DNA of 64,000 nt from Microbacterium ureisolvens (GTDB lineage: Bacteria; Actinomycetota; Actinomycetes; Actinomycetales; Microbacteriaceae): positions 124,001 to 188,000 of the forward strand of contig NZ_JADIJE010000006.1 in NCBI RefSeq assembly GCF_015278315.1. The letters are read 5' to 3'. The stretch's first letter is position 1, and each line of letters starts with the position of its first letter. Made by a program: the position numbers and the translations under genes. The notes under the pieces were generated by a model. The model was not told the origin of the DNA. It worked only from the letters and a program-made list of their open reading frames with translations, and did not search any database. Positions 38,191 through 46,069 of this stretch are shown in pieces.

Positions 38191-40209
38191 GTGAGCGACG
38201 CGGCCTGGTGGGAGGCGGCGCCGGCGATCCTCGTCGCCTGCGCGGTGCTGCTGGCGCCGGGACTGGTCGTGCTCGCCCCCGTCCGGATGGGGATCGTCGC
38301 CAGGATCGCGCTCTCAGGCATGATCTCCGTGGTCCTGATCGGCGGGGCCGGGATCGTGTTCGCACCGACCGGCGCGGCGTTCGGACTGTGGCAGCCGTTG
38401 CTGATGGCCGTGGCAGGCGGGGTGGCGGTCTTCCTCGCACGCCGGTCGGCACCGCGGGTTCCCGGAGACGGGCGCGCGTGGGGGCTCGCGGCATCCTGGG
38501 CCGGTGGCACCGCGATCATCGGGGTGGTTGCGTTCGCATCCGTGCCGAGCCCGGAACTGGTCAGCCAGACGTACGACAACGTCTTCCACGTGTCGGCGAT
38601 CGCGGACATCCTGGCCAACGGGAACGCATCGTCGCTGACGCTGCGCACGCTCATCGAGACCGACCGCGCATTCGCGTTCTATCCCGCAGGGTGGCACGCA
38701 ACGGTCGCGCTGGTCGCGCAGATCACCGGGGTGTCCGTGCCCGTGGCCGTGAACGCCGCATGGATCGCCGTGTGCGCGGTCATCTGGCTGCCGGGCGTCG
38801 CCTGGCTCACGCAAGCCTGCCTGCCGCGGATCGCCGCGGGCACCGTAGCGCTCGTGGCGCTCCCGCTCGGTGCGGCGTTCGGCGCGATGCCGTACGCCCT
38901 GCTCACGTGGGGAACGCTGTATCCGACCTTCCTGGCCACCGCGCTGCTGCCTGTCGCGGTGGCGATGCCGGTGTGGGCGTGGCGAGGATGGCGCGCGACC
39001 AGGCCTGCGCGTCGCCGCCGACTGCTGGTGTGGGCCCTCGTCGGCGTGGTGGCGAGCGTGGCTGCGATCGCGCTCGCCCAACCGCGCGTGCTGGCGTCGT
39101 TCGCACTGATCCTCGCGGTGCCTGCCGGTGGCGTCTTCGTCGGATGGTGCCGGCGTGGTCGTCGCGCAGGCGGCGCAGCACGCGCGCGGGTGCGGAAGGT
39201 TCTCGCGATCGGGGGAGTCCTCGTCGCGCTGGCCCTCGTCGCCACAGCGTGGTACGTCATCTTCCGCCTGGGGCTGTTCACCAGGCCGCTGGACGATCGG
39301 CTCACGGGGCCGCAGGCTGCAGCGGTCCAGCCGCTGTGGGCGGGCGTCTGGCAGGTGGTGTCCCAGTCGTGGCTCACCGGCGTCGGGGCGAGCGCGACCT
39401 GGCCGTCGCTGCTGCTCGCGGCGGCGGTGATCGTGGGCGCGATCGCGGCTGCGCGAGGTCACCGCACTCGGTGGATCGTCGTGGCGTACGCGGTGGTCGC
39501 CGTGCTCTTCGTGCTGGCCGCGGGGTCCGACGACGTCGTGACGAAGCTCATGACGGCGCTCTGGTACAAGGACAAGTACCGGCTCAGCTCGGTCTTGCCG
39601 GTGCTCGGGGTTCCGCTGGCGGCACTCGGGGTGATCACGCTCGGGCGAATGGTCTCGCATCCGCGCGCCCGCCATGCGGTCACGGTGGGTGGCGCGTGGC
39701 TGGTGGCGACGACATCCGGGGTGGCGCTGACGCTGGGCGGCATGACGGCCGGCGTCGCAGCGGTCTTCCATATGCCGGAGTCGGGCGCGCACGGCGAAGT
39801 CGTCTCTCGTGCACAGGTCTCGTTCTTCGGACGCATCGGACAAGTCGTCCCCGAGGGGCAGCGGGTTCTGGGGGATCCGTGGGATGGTTCGGCGTGGACG
39901 CTGGCCTTCGGGGACCGTGAGCCCGTATTCCCCCACGTGAACGGTCAGTGGGACGCGGACCGGCAGACGCTGGCATGGAGTCTCGCGGACATCCAGACGA
40001 ATCCCGAGGTGTGCGCGGCACTGAAGCGGCTCGATGTCGAGTACGTGGTGTACTCGCCGCACGCTTTCGGGGGCGGCGACCCGGCGGGCAACCACTTCCC
40101 CGGCTCTCACGAGGCGATCGAAGCGGGCCTGTTCACGGAGGTCGATTCCGAAGGGGATACGGCGTTGTTCCGGATCGACGAGTGCGGCACGAGCTCGCCG
40201 CAGAAGTAG
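38191..40209 (+). CDS. Large polytopic membrane protein (DUF6541-like)
   Basis: The 672-aa protein has about 14 membrane segments and a C-terminal soluble part of about 130 residues. It resembles the actinobacterial DUF6541 group, which I associate with GT-C-like proteins near galactan genes; the loop VSQTYDNVFHVSAIADIL would hold the equivalent acidic site. The GTG start is one base after the glf stop codon, so translation is coupled. Its job may be to modify the galactan outside the membrane with a lipid-linked sugar. Function not proven. Confidence 0.75.
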   Translation: MSDAAWWEAAPAILVACAVLLAPGLVVLAPVRMGIVARIALSGMISVVLIGGAGIVFAPTGAAFGLWQPLLMAVAGGVAVFLARRSAPRVPGDGRAWGLAASWAGGTAIIGVVAFASVPSPELVSQTYDNVFHVSAIADILANGNASSLTLRTLIETDRAFAFYPAGWHATVALVAQITGVSVPVAVNAAWIAVCAVIWLPGVAWLTQACLPRIAAGTVALVALPLGAAFGAMPYALLTWGTLYPTFLATALLPVAVAMPVWAWRGWRATRPARRRRLLVWALVGVVASVAAIALAQPRVLASFALILAVPAGGVFVGWCRRGRRAGGAARARVRKVLAIGGVLVALALVATAWYVIFRLGLFTRPLDDRLTGPQAAAVQPLWAGVWQVVSQSWLTGVGASATWPSLLLAAAVIVGAIAAARGHRTRWIVVAYAVVAVLFVLAAGSDDVVTKLMTALWYKDKYRLSSVLPVLGVPLAALGVITLGRMVSHPRARHAVTVGGAWLVATTSGVALTLGGMTAGVAAVFHMPESGAHGEVVSRAQVSFFGRIGQVVPEGQRVLGDPWDGSAWTLAFGDREPVFPHVNGQWDADRQTLAWSLADIQTNPEVCAALKRLDVEYVVYSPHAFGGGDPAGNHFPGSHEAIEAGLFTEVDSEGDTALFRIDECGTSSPQK

Positions 40210-40219
40210 GATCGGACGC

Positions 40220-41026
40220 GTGACTTCCGTAGCCGTCGGCGCCCCTGGGTCTGCCCGGCGGTACCTTCACTCGCTCTGGCTGCTGTCCGCGCGCGACCTC
40301 AAGGTCCGCTACTCGACCAGCGCCCTCGGCTACCTGTGGTCGATCCTCGATCCGCTCGTGATGAGCGCGATCTACTGGTTCGTCTTCACACAGGTGTTCG
40401 AGCGCACGGTGGGGCACGAGCCGTACATCGTGTTTCTGATCACCGCGCTGCTGCCGTGGGTGTGGTTCAACTCGGCGGTGTCGGACTTCACGCGTGCGTT
40501 CAACAAGGACGCCCGCCTGGTGCGCTCCACGGCGATCCCGCGATCCATCTGGGTGAATCGGATCATCCTGAGCAAGGGAATCGAGTTCCTCTGCTCGATA
40601 CCGGTGGTCGCGTTCTTCGTCGTCCTCTCGCAGTTCTCCGCAACCCCCGCCCAGCTCAACTGGGGCCTGCTGTGGGTGCCGGTGGCGATCGTGATGCAGT
40701 CGGTGCTGCTCGTGGGGCTCGGGCTGCTCATCGCACCGCTGTGCGTCCTCTGGAGCGATCTCGAGCGCACCACGAAGCTCGTCCTGCGGGCGCTGTTCTA
40801 CGCGTCTCCGGTGATCTACGGGGTCGAGGACCTTCCGGGGGTGTTCGAGACGCTCGTCGCGTTCAACCCGCTGGCGGGGATCTTCGCCCTGTACCGGGTC
40901 GGGTTCTTCCCGGAGGAATGGGACCCGTGGGTCGTGAGCGTGAGCGCGATCATGTCGTTGCTGTTCCTGATCCTCGGCATCGCCGTGTTCCGGCGCCTTG
41001 AGCGCCCCGTGTTGAAGGAGCTGTGA
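40220..41026 (+). CDS. wzm: ABC-2 polysaccharide export permease (Wzm-like), galactan operon
   Basis: Membrane half of an ABC exporter for a lipid-linked polysaccharide. The 268-aa protein has six membrane segments and the family motif before the first one: RDLKVRYSTSALGYLWSILDPL. The amphipathic stretch FTRAFNKDARLVRSTAIPRS is also typical. It is preceded by glf and the DUF6541-like gene and followed at once by an ATPase gene. In mycobacteria the galactan exporter pair (Rv3783/Rv3781) sits near the galactofuranosyltransferase genes in a similar way. GTG start, AGGATCGGA just upstream. Confidence 0.92.
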   Translation: MTSVAVGAPGSARRYLHSLWLLSARDLKVRYSTSALGYLWSILDPLVMSAIYWFVFTQVFERTVGHEPYIVFLITALLPWVWFNSAVSDFTRAFNKDARLVRSTAIPRSIWVNRIILSKGIEFLCSIPVVAFFVVLSQFSATPAQLNWGLLWVPVAIVMQSVLLVGLGLLIAPLCVLWSDLERTTKLVLRALFYASPVIYGVEDLPGVFETLVAFNPLAGIFALYRVGFFPEEWDPWVVSVSAIMSLLFLILGIAVFRRLERPVLKEL

Positions 41027-41772
41027 TGGCACCGAGCGATCCTGCGATCCAGGTCAAGGGTCTCGGGGTGCGTTTCCGCCGCAACCGGCGGGGCCGACGC
41101 AGCATCAAGGATCTGTTCTCCGACTCCACTCGCCGCTCGAAGCCGGGGGAGTTCTGGGCACTGAAGGACGTCAGCTTCGACGTCACCGCCGGCGAGTCCA
41201 TCGGCGTGGTGGGGCGCAACGGGCAGGGGAAGTCGACTCTGCTCAAGCTCGTGGCAGGGGTTCTGCTTCCCGACGAGGGGTCGGTGACGGTCAACGGTGG
41301 TGTCGCGCCGCTGATCGAGATCACGGGCGGCTTCGTCGGCGACCTCACGGTCCGCGAGAACGTGCGCCTGACCGCCGGCCTGCACGGGATGTCGAAAGCG
41401 GAGGTCGCGCGGAGGTTCGACGGCATCATCGACTTCGCCGAACTCGGCGACTTCCTCGACACCCCTTACAAGCACCTCAGCAACGGGATGAAGGTGCGTC
41501 TCGCGTTCTCTGTCGTCTCGCAGCTCGAGGAGCCGATCCTGCTCGTCGATGAGGTGCTCGCGGTGGGGGACAAGGCGTTCCGCGAGAAGTGCTACGCGAG
41601 GATCGACGAGCTGCTGGCCGAGCGGCGGACGCTGTTCTTCGTCTCCCACAGCGAACGCGATCTGCGTCGCTTCTGCACGCGAGGGCTCTACCTCGACAAG
41701 CATCGCCTTGCGATGGATGCGCCGATCGGCGAGGTCCTCGATCGGTACAACGCCGATTATCCGGTCGGCTGA
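41026..41772 (+). CDS. wzt: ABC-2 polysaccharide export ATPase without C-terminal domain
   Basis: Powers the permease encoded just upstream. The 248-aa protein has Walker A GRNGQGKSTLL, Q-loop region, ABC signature region LSNGMKVRLAFSV, Walker B PILLVDEVLAVGD and the switch His in FVSHSERD. It stops at the end of the nucleotide-binding domain and so lacks the Wzt C-terminal carbohydrate-binding domain seen in the convergent paralogue. The ATG at 41026 is preferred over the GTG at 41023 because AAGGAG (41015-41020) is five bases away. Its last 16 bases overlap the end of the other ATPase gene. Confidence 0.93.
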   Translation: MAPSDPAIQVKGLGVRFRRNRRGRRSIKDLFSDSTRRSKPGEFWALKDVSFDVTAGESIGVVGRNGQGKSTLLKLVAGVLLPDEGSVTVNGGVAPLIEITGGFVGDLTVRENVRLTAGLHGMSKAEVARRFDGIIDFAELGDFLDTPYKHLSNGMKVRLAFSVVSQLEEPILLVDEVLAVGDKAFREKCYARIDELLAERRTLFFVSHSERDLRRFCTRGLYLDKHRLAMDAPIGEVLDRYNADYPVG

Positions 41773-42998
41773 TCCGGCGCACCCAGCGGCGAGAAGCTGA
41801 TCGCCGGTCGCGCGTACAGCGTCCCGAAGGTCGTGCCGTCCGACCGGACGTTGAAGGAGCAGGCCTGCGACCGCGCCGCCAACTGCCGCCCGTTGCCGTC
41901 CAGCAGCGCGATGCTGACGAAGTACTTGCCGCCGCCGAGCATCAGGCTCGGCAGCTTCACCGAGACGGTGCGCGTGCCGCGCAGCGGGCCTGGCGCCGTC
42001 GTCGCGTGATCGGTGCCGGTGCCGAACACGACCTGTCCGTTCTCGTTGTCGATCTGCACGGCGCACAGCCACTCATCGACGCCCGTCGGGTGGAACAGCT
42101 GGACGTCGATCGAGAGCGGATCACCCGGCTGCAGCACCACATCGTCGGCCTGGTTCCCGTCGAGCGTGACGCCGATGATCTTCGCGTGAGTCGGGTCGTC
42201 CTCCGCCCGATTCGTCGCGCTCAGGGCGACCTGACGCTCTTGTTCGAGCAGATCCCTGAACTCGGGGATCACGTCGTTGGGCTCGCCCTCGATCACGACG
42301 CGCCCGTGATCGAGCAGGATCGCCCGGTCGCACAGTTCTGACACCTGCGCCATGGAGTGGGTCACCAGGATGATCGTGCGACCCTCCTTCTGGAAGGCGC
42401 GGATCTTGTCCATGCACTTACGCTGGAACGCTTCGTCGCCGACGGCCAGCACCTCATCGACGATGAGGATGTCGGGGTCGGTGTGGACCGCGACGGCGAA
42501 AGCCAGCCGGACGTACATGCCCGACGAGTAGAACTTCACCTGCGTGTCGATGAACTCGCCGATTCCCGAGAACGCGACGATCTCCTCGAAGCGGGTGTCG
42601 GTCTCTTCTCGGCTGAGGCCGAGCACGGACGCGTTGAGGTAGACGTTTTCGCGACCCGTGAGATCCGGGTGGAACCCGGCGCCGAGTTCGAGAAGGGCAG
42701 CTACGCGGCCGCGACCCGTGATCGTTCCTGACGTCGGCTCGAGGATCCCGCCGATGAGCTTGAGAAGGGTGCTCTTGCCCGAGCCGTTGTGGCCCACGAG
42801 CCCGACGGTTTCGCCGGCGCGGATGGTGGTGGTCACGTCCCGGAGAGCCCAGAAGTCTTCGCGGTGGCGGCGGCCGGCACGTCCGAGGGTGACCAGCCGC
42901 TCCTTCAGTGAGTTGTCCTTGCGGACGACGAACCTCTTGGAGACGTCGGACACCTCGACGACGACGGGTCGTTCGAGGCTGACGCGCGCGTGATTCAT
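41757..42998 (-). CDS. wzt: ABC-2 polysaccharide export ATPase with Wzt C-terminal carbohydrate-binding domain
   Basis: ATPase of the second exporter. The 413-aa protein has an N-terminal nucleotide-binding domain (about 1-250) with GHNGSGKSTLLKLIGG, YSSGMYVRLAFA, ILIVDEVLAVGD and VTHSM, then a beta-sandwich domain (about 275-410) of the Wzt_C type: ADDVVLQPGDPLSIDVQLF and GGGKYFVSIALLD. In Gram-negative systems this domain recognises the modified chain end before export. It follows the second permease gene by 39 bp, in the order gmd-rmd-permease-ATPase. Confidence 0.94.
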   Translation of the reverse strand: MNHARVSLERPVVVEVSDVSKRFVVRKDNSLKERLVTLGRAGRRHREDFWALRDVTTTIRAGETVGLVGHNGSGKSTLLKLIGGILEPTSGTITGRGRVAALLELGAGFHPDLTGRENVYLNASVLGLSREETDTRFEEIVAFSGIGEFIDTQVKFYSSGMYVRLAFAVAVHTDPDILIVDEVLAVGDEAFQRKCMDKIRAFQKEGRTIILVTHSMAQVSELCDRAILLDHGRVVIEGEPNDVIPEFRDLLEQERQVALSATNRAEDDPTHAKIIGVTLDGNQADDVVLQPGDPLSIDVQLFHPTGVDEWLCAVQIDNENGQVVFGTGTDHATTAPGPLRGTRTVSVKLPSLMLGGGKYFVSIALLDGNGRQLAARSQACSFNVRSDGTTFGTLYARPAISFSPLGAPDQPTG

Positions 42999-43037
42999 GG
43001 GGCGAAGGGGCTTTCAGTGGTCGGGCGTACGGCGTGC

Positions 43038-43955
43038 TCAGATCGCCTGAGCGAAATTGCCCTGCAGGCGACGGAACACTCGGTGGAACGAGTACAGGAG
43101 GACGAGGCCGATCACCAGCGCGATGCCCATCCAGAGGAGCAGGTCGGGCGGGTAGTCGCTCGGTGCGCCCGCGACCCAGAACGCGCGCTGGAAACCCAGC
43201 ACCGCCAAGGTGATCGGGTTCGCGGTGTAGACGTCGAACACGAGCCCGCCGCCCAGGATGTCACCGGCCATCGTCCAGGTGTAGACGATCGGAGACGCCC
43301 ACATCAGGAGCATCATGACGACCTCCGTCAGATACTGCGTGTCGCGCAGGTAGACGTTCACCGCCGACAGGAGAAGGGCAAACGCCGCTCCGTAGACGAC
43401 CACCAGGAGGATCGACGGTATCGCGTACAGGATCTCCGCACTCCACGGGAAGGACCCGGCCAGCGCTGTCGCCCCGAGAAGCACGAGCAGCTGGATCGCG
43501 AAGGTGAACAGCGCGGCACCCATTGCGGCGAGGGGGAAGACCTCGCGCGGAACGTAGATCTTCTTCACCAGTCCCGCGTTCGCCACGACCGATGCGACAC
43601 CGCCCAGGACGATCTCGCTCAGAAGCCCGTAGATCGTCAGACCGGCGAACACGTAGATCGCGAAGTCATCGATCCCTCGGGCGGCGCCGAGGAACTGCCC
43701 CATGACCACGTAGTAGATCGCCAACTGGGTGAGGGGACGGATCAGCGTCCACAGAAACCCCAGGCTGGAGTCCTTGAACCGGGACTTGAGGTCGCGTCGG
43801 ATGAGGAGGTCGAGCATCTCGCGGTGACGGAAGATCTCGGCAACAGGCCGGATGACGCCACCGTCGGCGAGTGATCCGACGGGACGCATCGGGAGCGCGG
43901 CGAGCCGGGCGAAGCGGCGCTGGCGTTCTGCGGTCGGGTCGAATGGCGCTGTCAT
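43038..43955 (-). CDS. wzm: ABC-2 polysaccharide export permease (Wzm-like), GDP-sugar operon
   Basis: The 305-aa protein has six membrane segments and the family entrance motif LLIRRDLKSRFKDSSLGFLWTLIRPL, split here as RRDLKSRFKDSSLGF. The segment NAGLVKKIYVPREVFPLA and NPITLAVLGFQRAFW are typical of Wzm/TagG. The N-terminal cytoplasmic arm of about 50 residues is longer than in the other permease of this window. Start taken as the ATG at 43953-43955 (MTAPFDP); another in-frame start lies at 43967. Confidence 0.92.
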   Translation of the reverse strand: MTAPFDPTAERQRRFARLAALPMRPVGSLADGGVIRPVAEIFRHREMLDLLIRRDLKSRFKDSSLGFLWTLIRPLTQLAIYYVVMGQFLGAARGIDDFAIYVFAGLTIYGLLSEIVLGGVASVVANAGLVKKIYVPREVFPLAAMGAALFTFAIQLLVLLGATALAGSFPWSAEILYAIPSILLVVVYGAAFALLLSAVNVYLRDTQYLTEVVMMLLMWASPIVYTWTMAGDILGGGLVFDVYTANPITLAVLGFQRAFWVAGAPSDYPPDLLLWMGIALVIGLVLLYSFHRVFRRLQGNFAQAI

Positions 43956-44003
43956 GGCGCGGACCATCCTATCTGCGGCAGTCTGAGTCGAAGGTGGACG
44001 CGA

Positions 44004-44918
44004 TCAGGCGCGGTCCGCCGCGACGGCGGGACGGCGGCTGGCGACGAAGTCGGCGATCGACTGCTCGTACCCGATCTTCGGAGCCCATCCCAGCTCGCGC
44101 CGGATGAGCGATGCGTCTCCGACGATCTCCTGCGGGTCGGTGGGGCGGATGCGGGAGGCGTCGACGATCGTCTGGGGTACTTCCCGGCCCAGCGATCGGC
44201 AGGCGGCCTCGAGGATCTCGCGACCCGAGAGGGATCGCCCGCTGGCGATGTTGTAGACGGGTGAGACCTGGGGCGCCTCGAGCAATCCCACGTATGCGGC
44301 CGCGACATCCCTGACGTCGGTGTAGTCGCGTCGGGTGTCGAGATTGCCGACGCGCAGCGGCGCGTCGCCGCTCAGCGCGTCGACCGCGTCGACCAGGTCG
44401 GGCACGAGGAACCCCTTGGATTGGCCCGGACCGATGTGGTTGAAGGGGCGCACGATCACCATGTCGATGCCGCGCGAACGGTAGTAGGCGCACTGGAGCT
44501 CCACGGCCCCCTTGCTCACGGCGTAGGGCGAGCTCATCGCCAACGGGCGGGATTCGTCGGCGGGGCCGCGGCCCGGCGAGTAGAGGGCGCCTGTGCTCAC
44601 GACGATCACACGCGTCCGCGGCGTGCCTGCCGCCAGCAGGCCCTCGCCGATCCGCGTGAGCATCGCCGTGTTGGCGGAGATGTACTCCTGGGGGGCGTCG
44701 AAGGATCGGCCCACGGCGGCGAGACTGGCGAGGTGGATGATCCCGTCCGGTGGTTCGGGAACGGGCCAGCGCTCCGTGAGGTCGGCCACGAGCGTGGAGG
44801 CGGGGTCGGCGGGGGAGGCGCTTCGGCGAATGCCCCGAACCTCGTGCCCCGCCTGCAGCGCCTGCTTGACGACGTGCTGGCCGACGAACCCGTCGGCCCC
44901 CGTGACGACGATGTTCAC
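44004..44918 (-). CDS. rmd: GDP-4-dehydro-6-deoxy-D-mannose reductase-like SDR
   Basis: Likely reduces the Gmd product to GDP-D-rhamnose (or a related 6-deoxyhexose). The 304-aa SDR has NIVVTGADGFVGQHVV, VIVVSTGALYS, the catalytic SPYAVSKGAVE (YxxxK) and RPFNHIGPGQSKGF followed by RRDYTDVRDVA, all characteristic of Rmd. It is coupled to gmd by an ATGA overlap. Gmd-Rmd next to Wzm-Wzt is the layout of Pseudomonas A-band D-rhamnan loci. GDP-fucose synthase (GMER) is less likely because its epimerase motifs are not seen. Confidence 0.85.
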   Translation of the reverse strand: MNIVVTGADGFVGQHVVKQALQAGHEVRGIRRSASPADPASTLVADLTERWPVPEPPDGIIHLASLAAVGRSFDAPQEYISANTAMLTRIGEGLLAAGTPRTRVIVVSTGALYSPGRGPADESRPLAMSSPYAVSKGAVELQCAYYRSRGIDMVIVRPFNHIGPGQSKGFLVPDLVDAVDALSGDAPLRVGNLDTRRDYTDVRDVAAAYVGLLEAPQVSPVYNIASGRSLSGREILEAACRSLGREVPQTIVDASRIRPTDPQEIVGDASLIRRELGWAPKIGYEQSIADFVASRRPAVAADRA

Positions 44919-45943
44919 GCGTGCGAGGGCGTCGCGGCCTGGATGCGCGCGAGGCTGCGGTCGTGGGCGACCATCCGCTTGACGAGGTGGGGGAAGTCGA
45001 CGTCGCGGCGCCAGCCGAGGACGGTCTCGGCCTTGGACGCGTCGCCGAGGAGGATGTCGACCTCTGCAGGCCGGACAAGGGTCTCGCTCTTGCGGACGTA
45101 AGGCGTCCAGTCGTCGACGCCGATCTCGCCGAAGGCGAGGGTCAGGAATTCTTCGATGCTGTGGGTCTCACCGGATGCGAGGACGAAGTCGTCCGGCTCG
45201 TCGTGCTGCAGCATCTGCCACATGCCGCGGACGTAGTCGCCCGCGTAGCCCCAGTCGCGCTTGGGCCACAGGTCGCCCAACTCGACGTACTCCTGCAGGC
45301 CGGCCTCGATGCGGGCCACCGCCTGAGTGATCTTGCGGGTCACGAACTCGGGGCCGCGGTACTCGCCTTCGTGGTTGAAGAGGATGCCGCACGAGACGTG
45401 CATCCCATAGCTCTCGCGATAGTTGCGCGAGATCCAGTGCGCGTAGAGCTTCGCCACGCCGTACGGGCTGCGGGGGTGGAAGAGCGAGTCCTCGTTGTAT
45501 CCCGCACCGGGGCGGTTGTAGTCGAGGCCTCCGAACATCTCGGAGGTGGACGCCTGGTAGACGCGCGTGGTCTCGGTGCGTCCGGTGATCCGCACCGCCT
45601 CCAGTACGTTGAGCACGCCCTTGGCGGTGACGTCGGCGGTGAGGGTGGGGTTGCCGAAGGAGTAGCCGACGTGGCTCACCGCGCCGAGGTTGTACACCTC
45701 GTCCGGGTTGACGGTCTCCATGGCGCGCACGAGCGAGGACGGGTCGGTGAGATCGCCGTCGATGAGACGCACGTAGGGGTGGTAGCTGGTGATGGTCTCA
45801 CGGCGGGGGTTGCTCTGCCCGCGGATCAGACCGGCGACCTGGTACCCGTTCTCGTGCAGGAGCTCGGCCAGGTGGCGACCGTCCTGTCCGGTGATGCCGG
45901 TGATGAGCGCGACGCGTCGTTCGTCTGTCAAGGGGTTTCCCAT
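44915..45943 (-). CDS. gmd: GDP-mannose 4,6-dehydratase
   Basis: Converts GDP-D-mannose to GDP-4-dehydro-6-deoxy-D-mannose. The 342-aa SDR has ALITGITGQDGRHLAELL, the NADP-specific region GQSNPRR, STSEMFGG, the catalytic SPYGVAKLYAHW and the Gmd-specific ILFNHEGEYRGPEFVTRK. GDP-mannose would depend on mannose-6-phosphate isomerase, whose gene is at the right edge of this window. It leads the operon gmd-rmd-wzm-wzt. A TAGAAT box (46023-46018) is a plausible -10 about 75 bases upstream. Confidence 0.96.
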   Translation of the reverse strand: MGNPLTDERRVALITGITGQDGRHLAELLHENGYQVAGLIRGQSNPRRETITSYHPYVRLIDGDLTDPSSLVRAMETVNPDEVYNLGAVSHVGYSFGNPTLTADVTAKGVLNVLEAVRITGRTETTRVYQASTSEMFGGLDYNRPGAGYNEDSLFHPRSPYGVAKLYAHWISRNYRESYGMHVSCGILFNHEGEYRGPEFVTRKITQAVARIEAGLQEYVELGDLWPKRDWGYAGDYVRGMWQMLQHDEPDDFVLASGETHSIEEFLTLAFGEIGVDDWTPYVRKSETLVRPAEVDILLGDASKAETVLGWRRDVDFPHLVKRMVAHDRSLARIQAATPSHA

Positions 45944-46069
45944 TCGTTCGTAGGCGGTCGGTCGGACGATCGAAACGGACGTGGATCGAGGTCGCAGCCG
46001 GAGCGGTCCGACTCTCGATTCTAGCCGCGCGCGCTGGACCGGCGTAGCCGGCGCTGTGCGGCCGGCGGC

